Origin: Casuarius casuarius
Lineage: Eukaryota > Chordata > Aves > Casuariiformes > Casuariidae
Assembly (NCBI GenBank): GCA_003342895.1
Contig: PTFA01000024.1
Span: 3,547,052-3,611,051 of the forward strand
Direction: 5' to 3'
Length of the DNA stretch: 64,000 bases
A program made the translations under genes and the position numbers. A model generated the notes under the pieces. It did no database searches, was not told the origin of the DNA, and saw nothing but the letters and a program-made list of their open reading frames with translations. Shown one piece after another: positions 15,101 to 23,475 of the stretch. Every line of letters begins with the position of its first letter. Within the stretch, counting starts at the first letter, position 1.

Positions 15101-17955
15101 GCCAGTGCTTGGAATACTTAATCTCTGATTTAGTTGCAAAGTTTCAAAACTCAAATGGCTGATAGTAGCATGCATGGTAATACAGTGACAGAACTATGGT
15201 CATGCAGAGGATTATTTTAATCTGGTAAAGTTGTCCTCAAAGTATTTCTTAACACCTTATAACATGTTCTTGATTAATCAAAATCCCTGTTCTTGCTTTT
15301 TTCTTTTCTCAGGTGTTGTCCAAGGAATAATAACAGGAATAAGAGGTCTGTGCAATGGCTTGGGACCGGCGCTGTATGGCTTTATTTTCTTTCTCTTTCA
15401 TGTAGAGCTCAATGAATTGCCACCTGATCAGAGTTCTGGAAGAAAAACAATGCAAGATCCCAGTGATGAGGTACGTGTGAAACACGTGAAGTTTGCAGTG
15501 CAGAACTCTTTAGGGTAAAAATCTGGTATTTTTCATTGATTGAAATCTTGATGTCGAATTCCTGAACTACTTAGTTTCCAATTGTCAACTTTATTGAAAC
15601 ATTAAAATAGCTCATAATTAAAATTTGATTGTAAACTTCTAAGTTCACACTAAATAGCAGTTTTGGCTTCAGCTATTCTAACAGAACTGGTTAACTTCTT
15701 TTGTAAGTCTACTCAAAACACAGCTATAATCCTGAATCACAGCAAAACATGAATTTTTGGCATATAGGAAGGTCATTATTTAACTTAGTAAATTATAGCA
15801 ATTTTATTTCTGAACCTCATAATCCTAGGCTAATTATTCACATATACAGTGATTCAGTACACAGTTGAGGTGCAGATGTTTTTAATGGCAGTAATAATAC
15901 TGTTCATGACCCTTAACTTCTGATGCTTTTTGCTTTTGTCTCTTTGGTTCCAGCCAAAGTATAGTCATTTCTATACAATGTTTCTGTGAAACTCACTTAA
16001 GTCATCTTATCCATTCCACATGTGCTTTTTGGTCTGCTTTGTTCTTTGCTATTTGGCTTCCAAAACATCAAATCCATGATTACTAGAGCTAGGAGAATCT
16101 GATCTCTTGTGGACCTTTTGTCTTTTTAGCGTGATCTCCTTGAGCTCCTCAGCTACAACTTCATTGCTTTTTCAAACAACTGGACCTTTGAGATCTTATC
16201 TGTTTGCTTCTCATTCAGCTGATCAGTTAGGAAAAAATTACTTCAATATATAAGTAACAGGTTGATGCTGTTACTGTGCAAATCACCATTTGTTGTCCAT
16301 CCCCCAATCCATGCATCTTTCCAGGTATAAACTGTAACCAGAGCTTGAACATGTTTATCCTTTTTTTTTTTTTTTTTAATGCATGGTGAAGAACTCTAAC
16401 TTTCTCAAGCAAACTAGAACTTTTGTAAGGGGGCAAAGACCTCTGTATATGTTAATATTGTACAGGAAGGAAACTATAATCAAATCTGAAAATACCTTTA
16501 TAACCTCAGATTCAGATTTTCAAGAGTTTTGGCATACTTCCATTAGTTTAACTTCAGCTTCTGAAGTTTCTTAAAGCATCAAATCACACAAAGCTTTTCG
16601 GGGGAAACTTTCAATATTTCCTGTTTAAGAAAATTCTTGTTCTCACTGAAGTAGTCCAGATGTATTACAGCATATTGACTTAGTGTTCCAGTAAGTTATA
16701 GTTAAGTCAGCTTCTGTTTTAAGGTTCTTTAATGCTTGTGGTATATTTAAAAAAAAAAAAAAAAATCCTGCACTAAAACCTAATGTATGAACCTCCTTAT
16801 AAAATCATGATTTTGCTGTGCTAAAAGTGTAAATTAAAGCATAGCTTCACACTTTCTTGTTTGTTTGGAAACTTAGAAGTAGGCATTTTATAGCAGTACA
16901 GCAGAATAGTTAAGTATTTGCATAACTCTCATAACTGCACACCTTCTGATTTTTATTTAATTTTAGTTGCTGACAATACAGTAAAGATGTTTAAGGTTTT
17001 AATAAAATTGCGGGATTGCTGCACTCTTCTGTGGAGTTTAGCAATCAAATTTAGCTGGCTTAAAATTAGTCTTAAATCTCCGGTGCTTGGTTTTTCAAGC
17101 ATGGTTATGGAAATAAGTTGTATTTTATATTTTAAATTGAACTGACTGTGAGCAAGAGGTGAACTCTAAATACCAAGTTATCATACATGTCAGCAATCTA
17201 TCCCTGCAGTGAGAGGGGGTATGTATTACCTGAATTGCATAGCCTGCCATTATTCTCTGCATATAGTTCAGTTTGGGGGATGCTTGTATATCCAGCTAAC
17301 TTGACTTTAAAGAATGTCAGGTATGGAAGCAAGTGAAAATGTGATAAAATTAAAGATTTATTGAGCGTTTTCACTTCTGATTGTTAAAGCATTATCCCAT
17401 AAATCAGGAAAACTCTTCTGAAGATTAAATGGCCTTGTTGCCTAAAAAAGTGTTTACAAAGAAGCAGTAGTCAATGCCTGTTTCATCTGTGAGGTAATCT
17501 TATTGTAAACTGATAGTTTTGTGTGGATTCGTGTGTTTAGATCAGTGTGCAGATCAGGTGAGGAATTCTTAGGAATTGTAGATGCACAAGTTTTTTTCTT
17601 TTTGCAGTGCACGTGTGAACTTGTTTCTATACAGTTTGTAGACTATGTAAATAGCCCCCATTATCTCTTGCCTTAATGGTATAGTTCTTAATGCAGAAGT
17701 CAATATCTTTAAATTTCATTAATTCTTTCTGATATGCTTGTTTACTTGCAGAGAGCAATCATTCCTGGTCCACCCTTCCTCGTTGGAGCATTTATTGTTC
17801 TTCTGGCTTTTCTAGTAGCCTTATTTATTCCTGAGCACAGTAAAGCCAGCAGTACCAGAAAACACAGCAACAGCATCAGCAGTACTCTGAGCAACAGCCT
17901 AGACAGAGGTAGTGAAGAGGACATTGAACCACTGCTGCAAGATAGTAGTGTATGA
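3107..17955 (+). CDS. MFSD14B: MFSD14B, major facilitator superfamily transporter (3' ten exons, 5' end outside window)
   Basis: Ten exons (3107-3169, 5544-5671, 6528-6642, 8518-8736, 9617-9730, 10287-10358, 12392-12504, 13412-13509, 15313-15470, 17752-17955) splice with canonical GT-AG borders into one open frame of 427 residues. The protein is an orphan MFS transporter of the TetA-like MFSD14/HIAT family; family members are reported on intracellular membranes and the substrate is unknown. Residue numbers here count from the first visible codon. MFS motif A (GALSDAWGRK) is at 33-42 between TM2 and TM3. Hydrophobic segments at about 10-31, 43-60, 64-92, 101-123, 129-150, 186-211, 220-244, 253-270, 275-297, 308-338 and 366-388 fit TM2 to TM12. 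PESLPEKMRP at 150-159 begins the central loop. MFSD14B is preferred over MFSD14A because of HETFSHH, VIGFGS, RNAESDQQG and the EDIEPLLQDSS tail, compared from memory. The start codon, TM1 and roughly 70 N-terminal residues are missing to the left. Confidence 0.95.
3170..5543 (+). other. MFSD14B: MFSD14B intron
   Basis: GTAAGA...CACAG. AT-rich with no recognised repeat. It holds a perfect 10-bp inverted repeat with a 3-base loop at 4932-4954. Confidence 0.9.
4932..4954. repeat. Perfect 10-bp inverted repeat, 3-base loop
   Basis: The arms at 4932-4941 (TAGTGTTTGA) and 4945-4954 are exact reverse complements. No function can be inferred. Confidence 0.85.
5544..5671 (+). CDS. MFSD14B: MFSD14B coding exon with MFS motif A, 128 bp
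   Basis: Acceptor CACAG at 5539-5543 and donor GTAAGT at 5672. It encodes the rest of TM2, the motif A loop GALSDAWGRK, and TM3 up to LMRISP, then splits a Trp codon (TG|G) with the next exon. Motif A, in the TM2-TM3 loop, is the hallmark of MFS transporters and is intact, including Asp37, Gly40 and Arg41 of the partial protein. Confidence 0.96.
5672..6527 (+). other. MFSD14B: MFSD14B intron
   Basis: GTAAGT...TTAG, between the two halves of the split Trp codon. Nothing else was recognised. Confidence 0.9.
6528..6642 (+). CDS. MFSD14B: MFSD14B coding exon, TM4, 115 bp
   Basis: Acceptor TCATTAG at 6521-6527 and donor GTAAGA at 6643. It completes the split Trp, then encodes WYFAMISVSG and TM4, ending ADVTQEHERITAYGL. 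The exon closes in phase 0. VADVTQEHER is a family signature at the end of TM4. Confidence 0.96.
6643..8517 (+). other. MFSD14B: MFSD14B intron
   Basis: GTAAGA...GCAG. It contains a short C8 run followed by (AC)n at about 7649-7668. Otherwise no repeat was recognised. Confidence 0.9.
8518..8736 (+). CDS. MFSD14B: MFSD14B coding exon, TM5-TM6, 219 bp
   Basis: Acceptor TGCGCAG at 8511-8517 and donor GTAAGA at 8737. The 73 codons encode TM5 (VSATFAASLVTSPAIGAYL), TM6 and the start of the central cytoplasmic loop, PESLPEKMRP then ISWEQADPFA. It is the longest exon in the window. Both ends are phase 0. Confidence 0.96.
8737..9616 (+). other. MFSD14B: MFSD14B intron
   Basis: GTAAGA...TTTCAG. AT-rich; nothing else seen. 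Confidence 0.9.
9617..9730 (+). CDS. MFSD14B: MFSD14B coding exon, TM7, 114 bp
   Basis: Acceptor TTTCAG at 9611-9616 and donor GTAAGT at 9731. The 38 codons cover the end of the central loop (SLKKVRKDST) and TM7 with the conserved LPEAGQYSSFFLYLRQ stretch. Phase 0 at both ends. Confidence 0.96.
9731..10286 (+). other. MFSD14B: MFSD14B intron
   Basis: GTAAGT...CTTCAG, the shortest intron in the window (556 bases). Nothing else seen. Confidence 0.9.
10287..10358 (+). CDS. MFSD14B: MFSD14B coding exon, TM8, 72 bp
   Basis: Acceptor CTTCAG at 10281-10286 and donor GTAAGC at 10359. The 24 codons begin VIGFGSASIAAF and run into TM8. The VIGFGS start is one of the points that argue for MFSD14B rather than MFSD14A, which as I recall has a KFSPES-like sequence here. 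Confidence 0.95.
10359..12391 (+). other. MFSD14B: MFSD14B intron
   Basis: GTAAGC...TTGCAG. Open frames at 10739-10963 and 11615-11974 on the minus strand have no recognisable domain and are taken as chance. Confidence 0.9.
12392..12504 (+). CDS. MFSD14B: MFSD14B coding exon, TM8-TM9, 113 bp
   Basis: Acceptor CTTGCAG at 12385-12391 and donor GTAAGT at 12505. It encodes TGFLSILMRSIGNKNT, TM9, and WYGFGSQS, then splits a Trp codon TG|G with the next exon. Confidence 0.96.
12505..13411 (+). other. MFSD14B: MFSD14B intron
   Basis: GTAAGT...AACAG. It holds an A14 run at 12981-12994, followed by a perfect 11-bp inverted repeat at 13010-13035. Confidence 0.9.
13010..13035. repeat. Perfect 11-bp inverted repeat, 4-base loop
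   Basis: The arms at 13010-13020 (TGATGAAGAAT) and 13025-13035 are exact reverse complements round GTGT. The structure is too short for a miRNA precursor. Confidence 0.85.
13412..13509 (+). CDS. MFSD14B: MFSD14B coding exon, TM10, 98 bp
   Basis: Acceptor AAAACAG at 13405-13411 has a poor polypyrimidine tract; donor is GTGAGT at 13510. It completes Trp275, then encodes MMWAAGAVAAMSS, ITFPAISALVS and RNAESDQQ, and splits a Gly codon G|GT. The RNAESDQQG sequence fits MFSD14B. Confidence 0.95.
13510..15312 (+). other. MFSD14B: MFSD14B intron
   Basis: GTGAGT...CTCAG. It holds a perfect 9-bp inverted repeat at 14290-14310. Nothing else recognised. Confidence 0.9.
14290..14310. repeat. Perfect 9-bp inverted repeat, 3-base loop
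   Basis: The arms at 14290-14298 (AATCTGTCT) and 14302-14310 are exact reverse complements. No function can be inferred. Confidence 0.85.
15313..15470 (+). CDS. MFSD14B: MFSD14B coding exon, TM11 and last loop, 158 bp
   Basis: Acceptor TTCTCAG at 15306-15312 and donor GTACGT at 15471, a slightly weaker donor than the others. It completes Gly308 and encodes TM11 (GIRGLCNGLGPALYGF) and a hydrophilic loop ending MQDPSDE. The loop is the least conserved part of the exon in family comparisons from memory. Confidence 0.95.
15471..17751 (+). other. MFSD14B: MFSD14B last intron
   Basis: GTACGT...TTGCAG. It holds a T17 run at 16361-16377 and an A17 run at 16749-16765. No transposon body was recognised between them. 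Confidence 0.9.
17752..17955 (+). CDS. MFSD14B: MFSD14B terminal coding exon, TM12 and cytoplasmic tail, 204 bp
   Basis: Acceptor ACTTGCAG ending at 17751. It encodes RAIIPGPPFL, TM12, PEHSKASS, a Ser/Asn-rich stretch, and EEDIEPLLQDSSV, then TGA at 17953-17955. DIEPLL fits the [DE]xxxL[LI] acidic dileucine sorting pattern at the C-terminus. The protein ends earlier than the mammalian one as I recall it (see findings). Confidence 0.96.
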   Translation, partial: RAIIPGPPFLVGAFIVLLAFLVALFIPEHSKASSTRKHSNSISSTLSNSLDRGSEEDIEPLLQDSSV

Positions 17956-18707
17956 AGGCTAACCTCTGAGGAGACTCTGGAAGAAATTCATGCACTGAAT
18001 TGCAGATCTGGAAGCTGGGTAGGATGTACGGAGTATCTGGCCTCCAACAGGAAGGTAGCCATGTGCAAGGGAGGGCACATGCTGTATGAATACTCAGATC
18101 CGTACTCAAAGTTGATTCCACACTTGCAGGAGGGTTTGTTTAGCATAGGAGGTCACAACTAAATGTGATTCCATTTCCAGTACCCAATAAGTGACTGCAA
18201 ATGCATGTCAAATCCTGGTATTGGGTAAAAACCTCAATATACAGACATAATGGAAACTTTAAGTTGAATGTTCAATTCCCAAAGTCATATGCAAAATAAT
18301 CAGGTTTGAGACAGAACGCAGTTTCTGCCACCACTGTTAAAGGTTGTTTTGCATTTCTTATGCCTTTTGTCTGCATGCATGCCCCATGTAGTCCTCATGG
18401 ACATGAGGGGGACTGATCTATATAGTTCTGGTATCTGAAATATTGTTTATCCATAAAGGTCACTTTGAATTTACTGAAGACATATTCTCAAGTATTACTT
18501 ACTAACCTGAAATCCAGTCGTTACCAGAAGGCACTGATAAAAACCGAGATGACTTCAGAGGGTGAATGATTACATGTGGCAGTCATTCTCCCCCTAAATG
18601 AAGATCATATCTAAGTCTTAAACCCACATTTCGGAACAGTCTATGCTGAGCAATTAAAGCAGATCCAGGTGACACCTGAGAGCACTGGTCACATTAATGT
18701 TCTGCTA

Positions 18708-18713
18708 AATAAA
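18708..18713 (+). terminator. MFSD14B: AATAAA, possible proximal poly(A) signal
   Basis: Canonical hexamer about 750 bases after the stop codon. The downstream sequence is only moderately GT-rich, so this would be a weaker, shorter-UTR site. Confidence 0.4.
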
Positions 18714-19377
18714 ATTTTAATGTAGTGTATAGCATCAGAAATGTGGACATGCCTAACTTCGAGGCAGGAAAGGCAGTGGGTACCAGAGAAGTTTACATCA
18801 AGAAATGTGTATATTTATTGCATTTTGTCACTTTATCTGCCACATGAAACAATCTTTCCTATTAATTCTTTTCACCCCTGCCTTAACTGTTAATTAGTGT
18901 TCAGTTATTAATCATATTTAGCCTTCATATCATTGTCTCACCTGCTGAATTTCATTGATATATTCATATCAAACTTCCTTTCTAAAAGATGCTTTAAAGA
19001 AGTTACAAATGGCTACAAATGTGCTAATTTTTAGAGACGTTTTATGAAAAAATACAGATTTATATGTATTTTGCTGCGGTGTAAATGGACCATTATACCT
19101 GACTTTAACGAAGTACTCCTATGAATGTTTTATATGTATGCAATATATGTAGATATTTGTAAGGAGTTTTAATTTTTCCAGATGGGGTGCTGTGTAAATC
19201 ATGTATTTATAAATTTAATGAGGGTACTGACAGATATACAGCTTTTTTAAAAGGATTGTGTATTGACTGAACAAATTTTAAAAATATATATTTTGAAACT
19301 TGTTCCACATGAGCAGAGATAACAAACCTTTTGTACTATGCGGTTTGTTTTTTAAGTTAATAAGCTTCCTAATGCAT

Positions 19378-19383
19378 AATAAA
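19378..19383 (+). terminator. MFSD14B: AATAAA poly(A) signal, likely main MFSD14B end
   Basis: Canonical hexamer followed 25-40 bases later by a GT-rich stretch, the arrangement expected of an efficient cleavage and polyadenylation site. Confidence 0.7.
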
Positions 19384-20538
19384 TCTGCATCTTAAGCTTT
19401 CTAGGTTTCATGTGTAAGTGTGTGTTCTTCCAAGTTCACTGTGTCTTCCCTGCTTCAGAGTGAAAGTGGTTTAATCCTAGTACTGTATTTCAGCATCTGA
19501 ATTTCCTTTGTTGTCTTATGTTGTGTCTGCGTCATCAAACATGATGAAATGTGCTTTGCTTAGAAGTCCATATGATGAAGCTAGCATGGTGTCCCCTAGC
19601 AGAGACGAGGGAATAGTAGAGGGAGTGAATTAAAAACCAACAAAACAAACAAAAAACAGATTTTACATGCTATTTCTGATGGGACTTAGCTGTTCCTTTT
19701 TATTTTGAATACATTTTTACCCTGTTTGTAATTCAAAATATCCAGCATAGAAAACAGACTTTTTTTGATGCAGGCTAGAATGCAGTCAAGTTGCTGTTTT
19801 AAAAATGAATGTAGAATGCCTGTAAGTTTCCGAGATGAGTGGTGTTATGCTTTGTTGTAATTTGATTTTGGATGGTCCCAGCATGGAATGTCTTAACCTT
19901 GACATGAAATGTCAGAGATCATACACTTCAGTATTAAAAGTAGCAGGTGCCAAATTTACTACTATTAATGGTATTTCAGCAATAGATCAGTTCAGAATTT
20001 AGTCTGACCTACTGTGATTATGAAACCGATCTGAACAGATTGGCATGGCCAGTGCAGATCCATCTTTCAGATGCTGTGGTCTTCTAGAGCATGTTTTGCT
20101 ATAATGCAAGAATGCACAATAATATTAAGACAATGTATTATTTCCTGATCCAGAGAAACAGTTCTAACTGTTCCGGTGCAATATGCTTGTCCTTTACTTT
20201 CATCTGGAGAAAAAGGCCATAGCCTTGCCTCCCCAAAATTGGGGGAGGAGGGAAGGGAAGTGAAAGAAATCTGGAAAACTATGCTTAGGATAGTTGCTTC
20301 CTATTCCCCTTTCTCTTCACTTACTCTGTTTTTTACAGAAAGTAAACTGTGCAGAGATTTTGCACTGCTGTGTACATGTTTATCACAAGTATCATGCTAC
20401 TGTATTTCGAGTATCATATTGGAAAACATTAGGAAAACCTTGAGCTATGACTTGTATTTTTAAAGTGTGTTAACCACTCATATGTATAGTAGTATCAGAA
20501 TTGTCTTTTAGCAAGGACAGATTTTAATTTAACTTGTT

Positions 20539-20544
20539 AATAAA
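20539..20544 (+). terminator. MFSD14B: AATAAA, possible distal poly(A) signal
   Basis: Canonical hexamer followed by a TTTCCTGTTGATGTGG element that could serve as the downstream GU-rich signal. Use would give a 3'UTR of about 2.6 kb. Confidence 0.35.
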
Positions 20545-21252
20545 ATTTCATGCCCAGACTTTCCTGTTGATGTGGTCCAACAAGCCCTCACTTGTAGGTT
20601 CTACTAAGCTTTAATGGCTAAACTTAAGCCCTTCCTAGTTGATTTGAAAATGCTTGGGAGCCAGGATGAAAAAACAAGCAGAATGGCCTAACTTTTATAT
20701 TATGAAGGAAAACAAGCATGATTTCCAGCCATTGGTTTATTTGCATGGTGGCTTGGCTTCAGTAGAATGTATGGTGTCTTGGGAAGCTTGGTGGTGAGGA
20801 TGATAATGGAAGAGTAGAGATGGAGACTTGAACCCGATGACTCTAAAGAACTATTTGAAAGGAGATTTTTATTTTCTAGACAAATTCTCCTGAATAACTG
20901 CTGCGAAAAAAGTTACTATTTGTCTTCTCATGTGTCCTCAAAAGAGGAGTAGCTTTGCTCGCTTCCTTAAAGGAACAGTTGGAAGTGATGATCTCTATCC
21001 TGGATGCTACGAGGATGGAAGATATTGGGCAGGGTGTAAGATGCACTGCCTGGCTAGCACTGTCTACTTGCTGGCCCTTATGACATGTCTATTTTGTATG
21101 TGGTATGGAAGTGTCCTATGTATTGCACATACAGCCTGGGGGCCTAAAAGTTAAAGTACTAAAACCCTTACTTGGACTTGCATTAGCTTGAAAATAAATG
21201 CTGGATCAGTTGCTGAATCCCTGAGAAGCGTAGAGCTGGGTAGTGTAAATAC

Positions 21253-21258
21253 AATAAA
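21253..21258 (+). terminator. AATAAA, weak distal poly(A) candidate
   Basis: Canonical hexamer, but the following sequence is not clearly GT-rich. It is listed because birds often use several 3' ends; the sequence alone cannot decide. Confidence 0.2.
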
Positions 21259-23440
21259 TTGAATTAAGCCCTAACAATTTCTTACTTCAGATTTTTTTTT
21301 AAGCCCCTGGTTTTGTTGGCAGCAAATGATAGGAACTTGTATTTGCATATCCAAATTAGAATTTAGGCTTATGGCTTTCAAAAAGTTGTTTGTATCTCAA
21401 ATGCACCTTTTTCTGCTTTGGAATATTAACCTAAATGTATATATATCAGTGTAGTTGTGGAAGGAGTGGAATTGAAAAGCAACTGTACTGCTAGCTTTGC
21501 TCAATCTGAAAGAAGGTAAATAGCTGCTCAGAAGGACCCAATTTAGACATGACACAACGATCTACAGCAGACAAAAGGTAAGTAACATCACCCATGTCAA
21601 ATGATTTTTCTACACTTGTAGATGTTTAGCATTTGCTGGTGTTCATGCTTTTCTAAATTGGACTGTTGTGTATTTTGTGCAGAAACTGAAGTCAGTCTTA
21701 TAGGCAACTTTTTCTCCCCACAATTCTGATTTTGAGGTATGCTTATAGGTTTACATTTTTAGCAAAATACTGCAGTCTTCTTAGAGATGAGTCCCCTTTT
21801 GTTAGAGATACTTAATCATATATGGGGGGTGTCTGCCCTGTGGTTTGCAAATGTGACTCTTGACAACTTGATGCCTTTTTGTCAGAGTGACTCAAACACC
21901 ACTGTGGAAAAAATAGGAAATACCAATGACTGAATCCTTTAGTAACAGAGACTGAAGTGTTTATTGGCAAGAAAAATGTATATACAAGTCTGAGCATCCT
22001 TGCATGTTGCTTATAGCTAGAAAACACTGTTCTGGAGCTATGTGTATTTCATTACATCTGTTATGTCCTTCTATCTTACTGCTTTATCCTTTCATGACTT
22101 ACTGAAATGTATTTTGTAATCATTGGCTGTATCTGTAACTGGCTTATACATAATTGCAAGAGTAAACTTCTATAGGTTTGCGCAACTGGGCTTCTAGCCT
22201 GTACAGTTCATGCTCACGCTTAAATGCATTAGAGGTTTTAATTCAATGGAACTAGTGATCTTAGCAGGTTTTAAATACACTTTTAAGTACTAGTAGAATA
22301 CTTTAAATAGATTATTTAAAGAGCTGTACAACTCAGTGCCTTATGTCTTTGTTAATTTGTGAGGTATAAAACTGAAATGGAGAGTGAGGAATATTCACAT
22401 TCAGTAGACTGTACCATCTAAACTCAGTTGCACTCTGCTAAACCTTGCCAGACACAAATTTTGATATCTGAAACTTAGAGGAAAAAGCTTTTTAGAGCTG
22501 TTAATTTGAGATCTTAACTGAGTGGTTAAAGATTTAATGTGTTTGGACAATAAGTTTTCCTTTTTCCTCAAGAAAGCTTTCCTTACGAATGAGTTACACT
22601 TTTATTCCTTAAACTTTAAGGCATGTTGGGCCAAATACATTGGGAAGCATGGGACACTGAAAACTTGAATGATTTTGGGACCAGATAATCCAAAATAAAT
22701 CCAATTTTTTGAGTGCTAATACAAGTCATATGAAAACAGAAGATGTGGCAAGATAAATAGATGATCAATTTTTAGTGTTTCAAAATAATTCAAGTTATTT
22801 ATCTGTGTATGAAGTATATCAACGCAAGCACACCTGCCCTTCTTGGAGGTGAAAGAAAAGTGTGATAAAGGCCAGACCAGGCGGTAGATTATAAGTAAAA
22901 CACTTTTCTAGGTTAAAGTCTTACCAAGAGTGAGCTGGTGCTACCTTGGTGTTACAGCATCTGTCAAAAGGAAAAACAACTCATGACTCTAGGCAATAAC
23001 TGAAGGTAGTAAAAACAACCCATTTGCCCTATTTCTCTCATCTCTAGGGGGGAAAATGTCAAAATACCATGTAGCAATAATATTAGAAAGCTCTGCACAG
23101 GTGCCTCAAGCAGCTGGTTAAGGTCTTGGTCTTTTTATAAGGAAATACACATTGGTAAAAGCTTACCTCTAAGTTTGTGGAAGGTGCCAAGGGCAAAGAA
23201 CGCTGAACTTCTTTTGCTTCTTAAATAAAGATCTGGATTTTTGCTTGATTTCCAAGACTGCAAAGTGAACCTGATATTTGCAACTCATGCTATTATATTT
23301 CTAACACAATTATGGGAAATGCTCACCCACCTAAGGTGTAGGGTAAGGGTAATAAAAGTGCATTTGAAATAGCACATGGTTACTGAAGAGAAGGAAGGAA
23401 AGCAGCTTGACTTTCATACCCAACTGAGTTTTCAGCTCTG

Positions 23441-23443
<3 letters not shown>

Positions 23444-23473
<30 letters not shown>
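23444..23473 (+). repeat. A30 homopolymer tract
   Basis: Thirty consecutive A residues follow GATT. This could be a mutable A-run or the tail of a retrocopied RNA inserted on the + strand. No parent gene or target-site duplication was recognised in the flanks. Confidence 0.9.

Positions 23474-23475
<2 letters not shown>

Larger units (their letters stand above)
17956..19400 (+). other. MFSD14B: MFSD14B 3'UTR (main predicted form)
   Basis: This AT-rich sequence follows the TGA and reaches the poly(A) signal at 19378-19383. A GT-rich element (TGTGTAAGTGTGTG) begins close to 19410, as expected downstream of a cleavage site. The end point is estimated to within about 15 bases. Several TATTTAT/ATTTA runs lie near 19200, compatible with AU-rich regulation but not proof of it. 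Confidence 0.75.
19401..23443. other. Non-coding sequence downstream of MFSD14B
   Basis: AT-rich and unique-looking. The first 1-2 kb may be an extended 3'UTR if the distal poly(A) signals are used. Open frames at 20176-20463 and 20930-21154 show no recognised domain and no splice context. No RNA gene was seen. Confidence 0.6.

Noticed and set aside
19995..20035. Possible reverse-strand CR1 tail (TTAGTCTGACCTACTGTGAT)
   Set aside because: The neighbouring blocks expected on both sides of this CR1 signature are missing.
20930..21154. 74-codon open frame near the possible extended 3'UTR
   Set aside because: No recognised family, not joined to MFSD14B by splice sites, and downstream of the main poly(A) signal.
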